In this document: positions 1 through 7,844 of the stretch, piece by piece
Position numbering within the stretch: the first letter of the stretch is position 1
How the letters are laid out: each line of letters opens with the position of its first letter
Origin: Olivibacter sitiensis DSM 17696
GTDB taxonomy: Bacteria > Bacteroidota > Bacteroidia > Sphingobacteriales > Sphingobacteriaceae
Direction of reading: 5' to 3'
DNA length: 64,000 bases
NCBI RefSeq assembly: GCF_000427965.1
Contig: NZ_ATZA01000008.1
Coordinates: forward strand, 13,752-77,751
Notes under the pieces: model-generated
What the model was told of the DNA's origin: nothing
Seen by the model: the letters and a program-made list of their open reading frames with translations, nothing else
The model's database searches: none
Position numbers and translations under genes: made by a program

Positions 1-21
1 GCAAAGAGCGTACTCTATATC

Positions 22-48
22 AGATGTGAGATATGAGATATGAGATTA
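22..48. repeat. Short degenerate repeat, TGAGATATGAGA type
   Basis: Overlapping copies of GATGTGAGATATGAGA and GATATGAGAT occur here. The same words recur at 62640-62672 near the other end of the window, so this is a dispersed simple repeat and not chance local sequence. No function is evident. Confidence 0.55.
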
Positions 49-242
49 GACCATCATGCGGCGCTTGAAAGGCCTTCTGAAAGGAACAACAGTCATAGCA
101 GCAAGGATAGCACGCTACACTATCCCCCTTTTGGAGGGGGGCGCGGCGGCATTGAGCATTGGGAGGGGGAGGTGGTACATGCAACCGTCTCTATGCTCTT
201 CGTTATTTTCCGAAAGGCAATGGCGAAGCATAGATCAAGGTA

Positions 243-441
243 GGTCTGAGACCTGCAATATCTACAGGTTCGAGATGCGCTTTGCTAACATCTCGAACAG
301 CATGGGGCAATGCCAAAGTAACGGAAAAGAAGTAAAAGCCTTGGCCCGGCTTGAGGGCCCTGACTAGTCCTTAGTCTCCTGCACACGATCAGCGCTACAG
401 ACCTACGGACAGTTAGGGCAAGTTGAAAACTTGCTTTTATT
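243..441 (+). other. Chain of hairpins ending in a terminator-like stem
   Basis: Successive inverted repeats can be read directly: GGTCTGAGACC (243-253), ACCTG/CAGGT (251-269), a perfect 10-bp stem GTTCGAGATG/CATCTCGAAC with an 11-nt loop (268-298), GCAT/ATGC (300-313) and a perfect 7-bp stem GCAAGTT/AACTTGC (418-434) followed by TTTTATT. The last stem looks like an intrinsic terminator on the plus strand although no gene precedes it. It may be a small structured RNA or a composite repeat. Confidence 0.4.
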
Positions 442-561
442 GGACAGCCCGAGTTAACCAGCTCGCACGTGGCCATTACCCCGAAACTCGCGCTAGCTGA
501 GGAGAGCTTGCGGACGGTAGAAATTGCGGCGCAGGCAGGCGGAACTATGCAGGGCGGCCTT

Positions 562-667
562 GGAAAGTTTGCGTCTCGGGATTTTGGTGGCTTGTGGATC
601 AGAGGGATGGATGCAGCGAAGCCTAGCGTCCATCTGGTATAGGCCGCCAAAATCCAGCAAACTTTCC
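562..667. repeat. Large imperfect inverted repeat with nested hairpin
   Basis: GGAAAGTTTGC (562-572) is exactly complementary to GCAAACTTTCC (657-667), and GATTTTGGTGGC (580-591) matches GCCGCCAAAATC (643-654) in 11 of 12 positions. Inside lies a smaller stem, GATGGATG against CGTCCATC. The arrangement fits a MITE-like or REP-like palindromic element. No transposase is nearby. Confidence 0.55.
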
Positions 668-689
668 CCAGCCGCAAAAGCAGTTTTTG

Positions 690-721
690 CCTACTTTTTT
701 CTGCTTTGGCAAAAAAGTAGG
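690..721. repeat. Hairpin with 11-bp arms
   Basis: CCTACTTTTTT (690-700) pairs with AAAAAAGTAGG (711-721) around a 10-nt loop, next to a smaller GCAAAA/TTTTGC hairpin (674-690). It could act as a terminator in either direction, but it is more likely part of the dispersed repeat cluster. Confidence 0.45.
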
Positions 722-772
722 TGCCCAGTCGCGGCAAGAGCGACGGAAAGGAAAGAGCGAAAGGAAAAACCC

Positions 773-800
773 GTAGAGACGTAACATCTTACGTCTCTAC
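773..800. repeat. Perfect palindromic repeat (GTAGAGACGTAA arms)
   Basis: Arms of 12 bp, GTAGAGACGTAA and TTACGTCTCTAC, flank a 4-nt CATC loop. A degenerate copy lies at 61014-61043. The sequence resembles highly iterated palindromes seen in several bacterial phyla, but genome copy number cannot be judged from this window. Confidence 0.6.
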
Positions 801-968
801 TAAACCATCATCATAACACCTTACACCTGTACTAGACCCTGTTTTAGCCAATAATAATCTTCCATTTGCAATTCATAGGGAAAAAGCGTAGTTTTAAGAG
901 ATTTTTAGATAGCATGGATGCTGCCAATTTTTTGTCTTTTAATTTTTTACTTTATTACTTAATATATT

Positions 969-1964
969 ATGGATCCCAATTTTACACCTATATTTATCGT
1001 GGTTGGCGCCGTCATCGCGCTGTTTTTTTTCTTGTACCTGCTGCCAGTAAATCTGTGGTTTACGGCACAGCTCTCGGGTGTGAAAGTTAATCTGCTCAAT
1101 TTGTTGTTGATGCGCTTAAGGAAAGTATCGCCTTCTCTGGTGGTCAATGCCATGATCATCTCCACAAAGGCGGGCCTTAACCTCACCTCAAACGAAATCG
1201 AGACCCATTACTTGGCGGGGGGCAATGTAAACAACGTAATCAAAGCGCTCATTTCTGCGGATAAGGCAAACATCCCCTTGGATTTTAAGCTGGCTACGGC
1301 CATCGACTTGGCGGGACGTGATGTGTTCGATGCCGTGCAGATTTCGGTCAACCCCCGCGTTATCAATACGCCTCCCGTTGCGGCCGTGGCCAAGGACGGC
1401 ATACAGCTCATTGCCAAGGCTAGGGTTACCGTTAGGGCCAATATCAACCAATTGGTAGGGGGCGCTGGAGAGGAAACCATATTGGCTAGGGTGGGCGAAG
1501 GTATTGTTACTACGATAGGTTCTGCCGGCAACCACAAGGAGGTGTTGGAGAATCCGGATAAGATATCCAAGACCGTGCTTTCAAAGGGGCTGGACAGCGG
1601 TACGGCCTTCGAGATCCTCTCGATAGATATTGCCGATATCGACATCGGCGAAAACGTAGGTGCCAAGCTGCAGACGGATCAGGCCGAGGCAGACCTTAAG
1701 GTAGCCAACGCACGTGCCGAAGAGCGCAGGGCAATGGCCGTAGCCGCCGAGCAGGAGATGCGTGCCAAGGCGCAAGATGCACGTGCCAAGGTGATAGAGG
1801 CCGAGGCACAGGTACCCATGGCCATGGCCGAGGCGTTTCGCAGTGGAAACTTGGGCATCATGGACTACTATAAGATGAAAAACATACAGGCCGATACGGA
1901 TATGCGCGAGTCTATAGCGAAGCCGGGTACCGGTACTACAGACAAAGGGAAAAATCAAAAATAA
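969..1964 (+). CDS. floA: Flotillin-like protein FloA
   Basis: 331 residues, the usual length for the FloA/YqfA (UPF0365) family. An N-terminal hydrophobic hairpin (about residues 5-30) anchors it to the inner face of the cytoplasmic membrane. A band-7/PHB-like domain follows, then an Ala/Glu-rich helical stretch (about 235-290, with repeated AEA, ARAEE and AKAQDARAK patterns) typical of flotillin oligomerization. Flotillins organize membrane microdomains and affect fluidity and the activity of membrane complexes. The ATG lies just after an AT-rich leader. The -7 box of the next gene overlaps its 3' end, so the two need not share a transcript. Family assignment is secure; the partners in this organism are unknown. 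Confidence 0.93.
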   Translation: MDPNFTPIFIVVGAVIALFFFLYLLPVNLWFTAQLSGVKVNLLNLLLMRLRKVSPSLVVNAMIISTKAGLNLTSNEIETHYLAGGNVNNVIKALISADKANIPLDFKLATAIDLAGRDVFDAVQISVNPRVINTPPVAAVAKDGIQLIAKARVTVRANINQLVGGAGEETILARVGEGIVTTIGSAGNHKEVLENPDKISKTVLSKGLDSGTAFEILSIDIADIDIGENVGAKLQTDQAEADLKVANARAEERRAMAVAAEQEMRAKAQDARAKVIEAEAQVPMAMAEAFRSGNLGIMDYYKMKNIQADTDMRESIAKPGTGTTDKGKNQK

Positions 1965-1965
1965 G

Positions 1966-1973
1966 TATCTTTG
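1966..1973 (+). promoter_or_regulatory. -7 box TATCTTTG of the pseudouridine synthase gene
   Basis: This perfect match to the Bacteroidota -7 consensus TAnnTTTG begins one base after the floA stop codon and ends 5 nt before the ATG at 1979. A transcript from it would have almost no leader. No clear -33 TTG is visible. Confidence 0.5.
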
Positions 1974-1978
1974 CCCCG

Positions 1979-2686
1979 ATGTTCATGAATGTAGCCGATA
2001 AGCCCATTGTCGATAAGGACATATTGTTCGAAGACAACCACCTCATAGCGGTCAATAAGCGGTCGGGCGATATTGTACAGGTAGACAATACCGGAGACGA
2101 ACCTTTGGATGAAAAGGTGAAGACCTATATCGCAAAGAAATACCAAAAGCCAAATGGCGCATTTCTCGGTGTGGTGCATCGTTTGGACAGGCCGGTGAGT
2201 GGCGTCATCCTTTTTGCCAAGACCAGCAAGGCCTTGGACAGGATAAACAAGATGTTCCAAAGCAGGGATATGCACAAAACCTATTGGGCCGTAGTGCGCA
2301 ATAGACCGGCACAGACCGAGGGGACATTGATTAACTGGCTGGTGAAAAATAGCCAAAAGAACGTGGTAAAAGCTTATGACCACGAGGTGAAGGGGAGCCA
2401 GCGTGCGGAGTTGAGCTACCGGCTCATTGGCCAATTGGAAGGGTACTACCTGCTGGAGGTCAATCCGGTCACGGGAAGGCCCCATCAGATCAGGGTACAA
2501 CTTTCCACCATGGGATGCCCCATTGTGGGAGACAACAAATACGGGTATCCTAGGGGAAGCCTCAAGAGGAGTATCTGTTTGCATGCCAGGAGACTGGAGT
2601 TTGAGCATCCTATAAAAAAGGAGCAGGTGCGCATTTTTGCGCCACTTCCCCTAGACGGCTTCTGGGAGCGGTTTGAGCAGTTTTAG
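1979..2686 (+). CDS. RluA-family RNA pseudouridine synthase
   Basis: 235 residues with the RluA catalytic signature HRLDRPVSG (catalytic Asp about residue 70) and the downstream PVTGRPHQIRVQL motif. The enzyme isomerizes uridine to pseudouridine in rRNA or tRNA. No N-terminal S4 domain is present, so it resembles the short RluC/RluA-type paralogs of Bacteroidota; the target site cannot be assigned. The start at 1979 is 5 nt after a -7 box; the in-frame ATG at 1985 is an alternative. It lies 14 nt after floA. Confidence 0.9.
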   Translation: MFMNVADKPIVDKDILFEDNHLIAVNKRSGDIVQVDNTGDEPLDEKVKTYIAKKYQKPNGAFLGVVHRLDRPVSGVILFAKTSKALDRINKMFQSRDMHKTYWAVVRNRPAQTEGTLINWLVKNSQKNVVKAYDHEVKGSQRAELSYRLIGQLEGYYLLEVNPVTGRPHQIRVQLSTMGCPIVGDNKYGYPRGSLKRSICLHARRLEFEHPIKKEQVRIFAPLPLDGFWERFEQF

Positions 2687-2737
2687 ACTTGGGATTGCCG
2701 TTTTTACTTTTAAATTTTTACTTTTTACTTTTTCAAT

Positions 2738-3199
2738 ATGGAAAGAGTTTGGATATATCAAGCAGATAGAGTGCTGGATGCACGGGAGTCCGATAGCGTA
2801 TTGAACGCGCTGACGGATTTTGCCAGCCAGTGGAAAGTGCATGGCAAGCCGCTGGCGGCTAGGGCCGAACTGCGCTATAACCTCTTCGCTATTTTGATGA
2901 TCGATGAGTCGGTAGCAATGGCCTCTGGCTGTTCCATTGACAAGTCGGTGCATCTGATGAAAGAGTTGGGGCAGGAGCTGGGCATAGATTTCTTTGACAG
3001 GATGCGGATAGCTTACCGCAACGGAAGCACGATAAAGGTAGTTTCGCGAGATCAGTTTGAGGATAAGATCTCCAATGGCGAGATAACGGCAGACACCATC
3101 GTTTTCAATAACCTGGTGAAAAATGCAGCGGAACTGCAAGATGAATGGGAAGTGCCCTTTCAGCGTAGTTGGCACGCCAAGGTTTTTCAGCTAGCCTAG
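2738..3199 (+). CDS. Conserved hypothetical protein of Bacteroidota
   Basis: 153 residues, soluble, no signal peptide or membrane segment. It begins MERVWIYQADR and ends with a basic-aromatic tail (FQRSWHAKVF). I recognise it as a small protein widely conserved in Bacteroidota and often labelled ABC transporter ATPase, but no Walker A or B motif or ABC signature is visible, so that name is not supported. A run of tttttactttt words precedes the ATG, as also seen before floA. It converges with mtgA, leaving only 13 nt between them. Function unknown. Confidence 0.8.
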   Translation: MERVWIYQADRVLDARESDSVLNALTDFASQWKVHGKPLAARAELRYNLFAILMIDESVAMASGCSIDKSVHLMKELGQELGIDFFDRMRIAYRNGSTIKVVSRDQFEDKISNGEITADTIVFNNLVKNAAELQDEWEVPFQRSWHAKVFQLA

Positions 3200-3212
3200 T
3201 AGTTACCCGTTT

Positions 3213-4007
3213 TCAGGGTATCTTGGTGTACTTCATATACCTCACTATGGTAGAGGCTTTTCTGTTGATAAAGGCCGTGGGTTTCTCCGGCGACCAACGT
3301 CTTGGATTGGGCAGTACGGCAATGATGAGCGCGGCCTGCCTTTGCGTTAGGGATTTGCCGCTTTTGTTGAAATAGTTTTTTGCGGCAGCCTCGGCACCAT
3401 ATAGGCCATCGCCCATCTCTATTACGTTAAGGTATACCTCCAAGATTCGCTGCTTGCTCCACAGCAGTTCTATCAGGACAGTAAAGTAAACTTCAAAGCC
3501 TTTGCGAAACCAGGAACGTCCCGGCCAGAGAAACACGTTTTTGGCCGTCTGTTGGCTGATGGTGCTCCCTCCGCGAACGCTTTTGCCTTGCTGATTACGT
3601 TTATAGGCATCTTGGATAGCCTTGGTGTCAAAGCCATGGTGCACCAAAAAGCGGGCGTCCTCGCCGGCAATGGCAGCTCTTTTTAGGTTGTCCGACAGTT
3701 CCCCGTAGTTTAACCAGCTTTTTTCTATCTTAAACGTTTTTCCTTCCGCCTTGCGTTCAAAGGCCCGGTGTATCATGAGGTAAGTGATGGGCGGATTGAT
3801 GAAGCGGAGCGCGAGTACCCAGGTGAAGGTAGCTACGAAATAATACAAAAAAAACAGGGCTATGCTGCGTTTGTAATCCTTTTGTCTTAAGGCCTCGAGG
3901 AGGTTGTACCTCTGCAGCCTATCCTTTTTCCCCTTTTTGGTGCTGTTGGTGCTAGGAGATTTCTTGCCTTTGAAAGAGTTTTTCTTTTTCGTACGCCTGA
4001 TAGCCAT
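3213..4007 (-). CDS. mtgA: Monofunctional peptidoglycan transglycosylase
   Basis: 264 residues. A basic, Lys-rich cytoplasmic N-terminus (1-45) is followed by one transmembrane helix (about 48-68) and a GT51 domain. The catalytic Glu sits in GEDARF (about residue 116), and RGGSTISQQTAKN and QRILEVYLNVIEMG are canonical family motifs. It polymerizes lipid II into glycan strands at the periplasmic face. No transpeptidase domain follows, which separates it from class A penicillin-binding proteins. The ATG is followed by a run of Lys codons, as usual for this family. Confidence 0.95.
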   Translation of the reverse strand: MAIRRTKKKNSFKGKKSPSTNSTKKGKKDRLQRYNLLEALRQKDYKRSIALFFLYYFVATFTWVLALRFINPPITYLMIHRAFERKAEGKTFKIEKSWLNYGELSDNLKRAAIAGEDARFLVHHGFDTKAIQDAYKRNQQGKSVRGGSTISQQTAKNVFLWPGRSWFRKGFEVYFTVLIELLWSKQRILEVYLNVIEMGDGLYGAEAAAKNYFNKSGKSLTQRQAALIIAVLPNPRRWSPEKPTAFINRKASTIVRYMKYTKIP

Positions 4008-4091
4008 GATGCGGAATTGTCGGATGCAAATCTATGGTGAAGTTTGCCATATAAGCAATAGGGAAAGCTTATTTTGGGAAAGAAAAGGGGA

Positions 4092-4131
4092 ATAAAAAAA
4101 ACGCAGTGCTGAAGATGGGTACAGCACTGCG
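4092..4131 (-). terminator. Intrinsic terminator of the rpsF-rpsR-rplI operon
   Basis: On the minus strand a perfect 10-bp stem (CGCAGTGCTG/CAGCACTGCG, 4102-4131) with a 10-nt loop is followed by a T-rich run. It sits 26 nt past the rplI stop. Confidence 0.85.
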
Positions 4132-4156
4132 CTTTGCGTTTTTATAAGCTTGTCGA

Positions 4157-4600
4157 CTACTCGGCAATAACGTTGAAAGTTACTTTTACCTTTACCTCTT
4201 TGTGGAGGTTAAGGTTTGCCGTGTATTCACCTAATTCCTTAGGATCTACGTCGAAAGTAATGCGACGGCGATCTACATCAAAGCCTTCTTTCTTCAACGC
4301 GTCGGCAATCTGGATAGAATTGACAGATCCGAAGATCTTGCCGCTCTCGCCTGCCTTTGCGCCAATGCTCAAGGTGATCTTTTCCAATTTGGATGCTAGA
4401 TCCAATGCATCTTGCTTGATTTTCTCTTGCTTGAACTGAGCTTGCTTAACGTTCTCAGCCAATACTTTCTTGGCAGAGGGAGTAGCCATGATGGCTAGTC
4501 CTTGAGGGATAAGGTAATTGCGGCCGTAACCGTTTTTTACTGTGACGATATCGTCTTTCTCCCCAAGATTCTTAATGTCTTGTTTCAGTATGATTTCCAT
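4157..4600 (-). CDS. rplI: 50S ribosomal protein L9
   Basis: 147 residues. The N-terminal rRNA-binding domain has the L9 signature (VKNGYGRNYLIPQGLA, about residues 21-36), followed by a long connecting helix and a C-terminal domain rich in Lys/Val. L9 binds 23S rRNA near the L1 stalk base. It is the last gene of the rpsF-rpsR-rplI operon, 19 nt after rpsR, the order found in many Bacteroidota. A terminator follows. Confidence 0.97.
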   Translation of the reverse strand: MEIILKQDIKNLGEKDDIVTVKNGYGRNYLIPQGLAIMATPSAKKVLAENVKQAQFKQEKIKQDALDLASKLEKITLSIGAKAGESGKIFGSVNSIQIADALKKEGFDVDRRRITFDVDPKELGEYTANLNLHKEVKVKVTFNVIAE

Positions 4601-4619
4601 GTCGTTTCTTACCTCCTGA

Positions 4620-4883
4620 TTATTTTAATGAATCGGTTACATAAGGTAGTAAACCAATATGGCGCGCCCTTTTTACCGCCTGGGCCACTTTGCGTTGGAA
4701 CTTCAGTGAAGTACCGGTAAGGCGGCGAGGCAAAATTTTACCTTGGTCATTGACAAACTTCAACAGGAAGTTAGCGTCCTTATAATCGATGTATTTGATG
4801 CCATTTTTCTTGAAACGGCAGTATTTTTTACGTGTGTCCTCTACTTTAGGGGCAGTTACGTATTGGATTTGTTCCCTTGCCAT
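4620..4883 (-). CDS. rpsR: 30S ribosomal protein S18
   Basis: 87 residues, with the S18 core [21 protein letters not shown] and the basic [21 protein letters not shown] tail. S18 pairs with S6 on the small-subunit platform. Its ATG overlaps the rpsF stop by one base (TAATG), indicating translational coupling. Confidence 0.97.
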   Translation of the reverse strand: MAREQIQYVTAPKVEDTRKKYCRFKKNGIKYIDYKDANFLLKFVNDQGKILPRRLTGTSLKFQRKVAQAVKRARHIGLLPYVTDSLK

Positions 4884-5251
4884 TAGCTTGCTACCTCCTC
4901 GGTTTTAGTTTCCGCTTTCTTGTTGAAAGCACCGCTGCGTTTCTTCTCGTTATAAGCTATTGCATGCTTGTCCAAAGAAATGGTCAAGAAGCGCATCACT
5001 CGCTCATCACGTTTGTACTCAAGTTCCAATTTGGCAATCAATTCACCCGGAGCCTTGAATTCAGTTAGGTGATAATATCCAGTTGTTTTCTTTTCAATTG
5101 GATACGCTAGTTTTTTCAAACCCCAATTGTCTTCTGCGACAATTTCGGCTCCGCCTTCGGTAAGGATGTTTTTGAATTTGGCGATGGCCTCTTTCGCAAT
5201 TTCTTCCGATAGCAACGGGGTAAGAATTAATACGGTTTCGTACTGTTGCAT
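4883..5251 (-). CDS. rpsF: 30S ribosomal protein S6
   Basis: 122 residues with the S6 fold signature: [11 protein letters not shown] at the start and [17 protein letters not shown] in the middle. A Lys/Glu/Thr-rich extension ends the protein. S6 binds 16S rRNA together with S18. First gene of the operon, with a well-formed promoter upstream on the minus strand and a small TCCGC/GCGGA hairpin in the leader (5282-5295), a possible site for autogenous S6:S18 control, which is known in other bacteria. Confidence 0.97.
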   Translation of the reverse strand: MQQYETVLILTPLLSEEIAKEAIAKFKNILTEGGAEIVAEDNWGLKKLAYPIEKKTTGYYHLTEFKAPGELIAKLELEYKRDERVMRFLTISLDKHAIAYNEKKRSGAFNKKAETKTEEVAS

Positions 5252-5298
5252 GTTAATAATTAATTTTTATTAATAATGTAATCCGCAAAAGCGGAGTG

Positions 5299-5329
5299 CA
5301 AAGGTATAGCAAAAAATAGAGAAATGCAA
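5299..5329 (-). promoter_or_regulatory. rpsF operon promoter (-33 TTG, -7 TACCTTTG)
   Basis: On the minus strand TTG (5329-5327) is separated by 20 nt from TACCTTTG (5306-5299), a full match to the Bacteroidota primary sigma consensus. The box lies about 48 nt upstream of the rpsF ATG. Confidence 0.7.
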
Positions 5330-5409
5330 GTCGTTTTTCCGATAGTCGTGCACTGAAGGTATTGATAGTGAAATGTTTTCCATCAACCCGGGGCTAAATG
5401 GATTTCCGC

Positions 5410-5442
5410 TTGTCAAAAATCCCTGCAAAATACGTATCTTCG
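5410..5442 (+). promoter_or_regulatory. dnaX promoter (-33 TTG, -7 TATCTTCG)
   Basis: TTG at 5410-5412 and TATCTTCG at 5435-5442 (one mismatch to TAnnTTTG) are 22 nt apart. The box ends 5 nt before the ATG, implying a leaderless or nearly leaderless message. This also argues against the longer upstream in-frame start at 5373, which would lie before the promoter. Confidence 0.55.
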
Positions 5443-5447
5443 CAACG

Positions 5448-7247
5448 ATGGATAACTTCATTGTCTCTGCCAGAAAATATAGGCCTACGACCTTTGAAAC
5501 CGTAGTAGGGCAGCAGCATATAACCGGCACGCTGAAAAACGCAATCAAGAACAACCAACTGGCTCAGGCCTTCCTGTTCTGTGGTCCGCGTGGGGTGGGC
5601 AAAACTACCTGTGCCCGTATTTTGGCGAAAACGATAAACTGCCAGCATATAACGGCGGATATAGAAGCCTGTGGCCAATGCGAGAGCTGCAGGTCCTTTT
5701 CGAACGGCAATTCCTTTAGCATCCACGAATTGGATGCCGCTTCCAACAATTCCGTCGATGATATACGGAGCCTAATAGAGCAGGTGCGCATACCGCCACA
5801 ATCCGGCAAGTATAAAATCTATATCATCGATGAGGTGCATATGCTCTCGCAGCAAGCTTTCAATGCCTTTCTGAAAACATTGGAAGAACCGCCCAGCTAT
5901 GCCATCTTTATTCTGGCTACTACCGAAAAGCATAAGATATTGCCTACCATCCTGTCGCGATGCCAGATTTTCGACTTCAACCGCATCAAGGTGGAGCATA
6001 TTGCGGCACACTTGGGCAGTATAGCCCAGCGCGAAGGGGTGGCATATGATAAGGATGGCCTATACCTGATAGCGCAGAAGGCAGATGGCGGACTTAGGGA
6101 TGCCCTGTCCATGTTTGATCAAATTGTCAGCTTTTCCAATAAGAATGTTTCCTACCAGGCGGTAATAGATAATCTGAATATCCTGGATTATGACTATTAC
6201 TTTAAGGTCACCGACGCTATATTGGCAGAGGATGCCGCGGCTTGTCTTGTCCTGTTTAATGAAATACTTGAAAATGGATTTGACGGCAACCACTTTATTT
6301 CTGGCTTGGCCTCCCATTTCAGGGATTTGCTGGTAGGGAAGGATAAGGTGACGGTGAAATTGCTGGAAGTGAGCGACAGCATCCGCGAGAGGTATATCCA
6401 GCAGGCCGAAAAGACGGCTGTGGGGCTGCTGCTCTCGGCACTCAACATCGCAAACCAGTGCGAAATCAATTACAGGACAAGCAAAAACCAACGCTTGCAG
6501 GTAGAACTTGCCTTGCTGAAGATGTGCCACATAGCAACGGCAGTGCAAGTGGGCAAGACAAAAGTCCCTACCGGTACAGCCCCAGAGGCTGAAAAAAAAA
6601 ACGACAATAAGTTAGCGGGTAACGCATCGCCCGTGGCGCCCTCCGCTCCGCCCGTGGGCGCGCAAATTCGTCCGCCCCTGCCCGATAAGCCCACCACGGC
6701 TGAGGTAAAGGCAGTAGAGCCAAAGCAGGTGCAGGTGGTCGAAGAGCAAACGAAGCTTCGGGTGCCAAAGTTAAAAGGCATTAACCTGTCACCTTCTGCA
6801 CCTAGCCTACACGATGTCTTTAGTGACAAAAAAGAGAATGGAGCAAAAGATGAGCTGGAATATATCAAGGGAGACGAACGCAATCCGTTCAACTATGATC
6901 AGTTTCTGCAACTATGGCATGCCTATGCCGATAAACTAAAAGCAGCCAATAAGATCAGCTTGTTTACCTTGATGACTGCTAATGCACCTAAGTTACGTGA
7001 TGACTTTAAGATAGAGGTCATCGTGGAGAATACGATCCAAGAAGAACTATTGGTCGAATCAAAGATTGATATATTGAATGACATCAGGGTGAAGCTGCAC
7101 AATTTCGATATAGATCTTATCCCGCTACACATGGAGGTGAACACGGTAAGAACACCTTACACGACCCAAGAGAAATACCAAGCACTGGTAGCCAAAAACC
7201 CAGTACTTGATAAATTGCGCCAAACGTTCCACTTAGGCTTGGATTAA
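5448..7247 (+). CDS. dnaX: DNA polymerase III subunit tau (and probable gamma)
   Basis: 599 residues from the ATG at 5448. Clamp-loader ATPase: Walker A GPRGVGKTT (Lys about 52), a four-Cys zinc module (CQHITADIEACGQCESC), Walker B IIDEVH, sensor 1 LATTEKHKILPTILSRC, then lid and collar domains to about residue 370. A Pro/Ala-rich linker (about 375-470) leads to a C-terminal tau region with little recognisable sequence. It loads the sliding clamp and links polymerase cores to the helicase. A run of ten A (6592-6601) lies right after the collar domain, and both other frames stop within 14 nt, so a second product of about 387 residues (gamma) is likely. Divergent from rpsF. Confidence 0.96.
   Translation: MDNFIVSARKYRPTTFETVVGQQHITGTLKNAIKNNQLAQAFLFCGPRGVGKTTCARILAKTINCQHITADIEACGQCESCRSFSNGNSFSIHELDAASNNSVDDIRSLIEQVRIPPQSGKYKIYIIDEVHMLSQQAFNAFLKTLEEPPSYAIFILATTEKHKILPTILSRCQIFDFNRIKVEHIAAHLGSIAQREGVAYDKDGLYLIAQKADGGLRDALSMFDQIVSFSNKNVSYQAVIDNLNILDYDYYFKVTDAILAEDAAACLVLFNEILENGFDGNHFISGLASHFRDLLVGKDKVTVKLLEVSDSIRERYIQQAEKTAVGLLLSALNIANQCEINYRTSKNQRLQVELALLKMCHIATAVQVGKTKVPTGTAPEAEKKNDNKLAGNASPVAPSAPPVGAQIRPPLPDKPTTAEVKAVEPKQVQVVEEQTKLRVPKLKGINLSPSAPSLHDVFSDKKENGAKDELEYIKGDERNPFNYDQFLQLWHAYADKLKAANKISLFTLMTANAPKLRDDFKIEVIVENTIQEELLVESKIDILNDIRVKLHNFDIDLIPLHMEVNTVRTPYTTQEKYQALVAKNPVLDKLRQTFHLGLD
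6592..6615 (+). promoter_or_regulatory. Candidate slippage site in dnaX (A10 run)
   Basis: Ten consecutive A cover codons 382-385 of dnaX. Gain of one A (or a -1 shift) reads K-R-Q then TAA at 6608-6610; loss of one A (or +1) reads T-T-I-S then TAG at 6613-6615. Either gives a 387-388-residue product ending just after the ATPase/collar domains. Thermus thermophilus dnaX makes gamma by transcriptional slippage on an A9 run at the equivalent place. Confidence 0.6.
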
Positions 7248-7327
7248 CGGACTTAAAACTTATAAACTATTACTTGAGACTAGTTCTTGGCGGTCAGCCA
7301 TTAGCTTTGGTCTCTAGTTTTTAAGCT

Positions 7328-7756
7328 TTAGTCTCTTCTCGGGTATCCCTCTTCGTCCAGGTCACCCCTTTCGTCCTCGGGCGTGTCGGCCAGTTTTTCA
7401 TCTTCCTTGCTCAGCCGGGTGATCTTCCCATTGTCCACATGCATACCCAGGTCGTCCAAGTCGGTTTCCAGCGATTTGTTTTCATCATATTCATCGCCTA
7501 CCAATGGATTGGCTTCGTCCCAATCCGAATTGTCATCCTTGCCATGGGGCGCGGCCGTGTCGTAAGGATCTTCATGTTGGTATTCGGGGTCCTCGCTCGG
7601 GTAGTCTACGCTTTCCTCGTCAATATCCAACTCAAAACTGTCTTCGGCTTCATCGTACTTGAGGTTTTCTATATCGCCCATGCTGGCTTGCTCATTCGGC
7701 ATTTCGCCGTTTTCTTGGATGTTGGGCTTGTCGTTATATTTTTCTTGCTTTTTCAT
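7328..7756 (-). CDS. Highly acidic low-complexity protein
   Basis: 142 residues from the ATG at 7756, which is preceded by an AGGAAG ribosome-binding-like sequence; an upstream in-frame ATG at 7786 adds ten residues but has no such site. The protein is dominated by Asp and Glu (for example DSFELDIDEESVDYPSEDPEYQHEDPYD), has no Cys, no signal peptide and no hydrophobic segment, so it is probably intrinsically disordered. I do not recognise a family. It is divergent from the 7TM receptor gene. Confidence 0.7.
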   Translation of the reverse strand: MKKQEKYNDKPNIQENGEMPNEQASMGDIENLKYDEAEDSFELDIDEESVDYPSEDPEYQHEDPYDTAAPHGKDDNSDWDEANPLVGDEYDENKSLETDLDDLGMHVDNGKITRLSKEDEKLADTPEDERGDLDEEGYPRRD

Positions 7757-7832
7757 TTTCTTCCTTATTGATGTTATACTTAACAAGCATCTTTAGAATA
7801 AGTTTTGAGTGCTTTTAAAGTAAATAAGTATG

Positions 7833-7840
7833 TATTTTTG
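7833..7840 (+). promoter_or_regulatory. -7 box TATTTTTG of the 7TM receptor gene
   Basis: A perfect TAnnTTTG box ends 4 nt before the ATG at 7845. It overlaps the upstream in-frame ATG at 7830, so it decides the start in favour of 7845. A possible -33 TTTG (7804-7807) is somewhat far upstream. Confidence 0.5.
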
Positions 7841-7844
7841 CCGC

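Larger units (their letters stand above)
1..968. other. Gene-free region built of hairpins and dispersed repeats
   Basis: No reading frame here looks like a real protein: the longest candidates are low-complexity translations of inverted repeats. The stretch holds a TGAGATATGAGA-type repeat (22-48), a chain of perfect hairpins ending in a T-rich tract (243-441), a large inverted repeat (562-667), an A/T-rich hairpin (690-721) and a perfect 12-bp-arm palindrome (773-800). Such mosaics are common between genes in Sphingobacteriaceae. A non-coding RNA is possible but not shown. Confidence 0.6.

Noticed and set aside
285-737. 150-codon minus-strand open frame
   Set aside because: It runs through inverted repeats and hairpins, has low complexity and no family signature; it also reads through the terminator-like stem.
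2738-3199. Annotation as ABC transporter ATPase
   Set aside because: No Walker A/B or signature motif is visible in the 153 residues.
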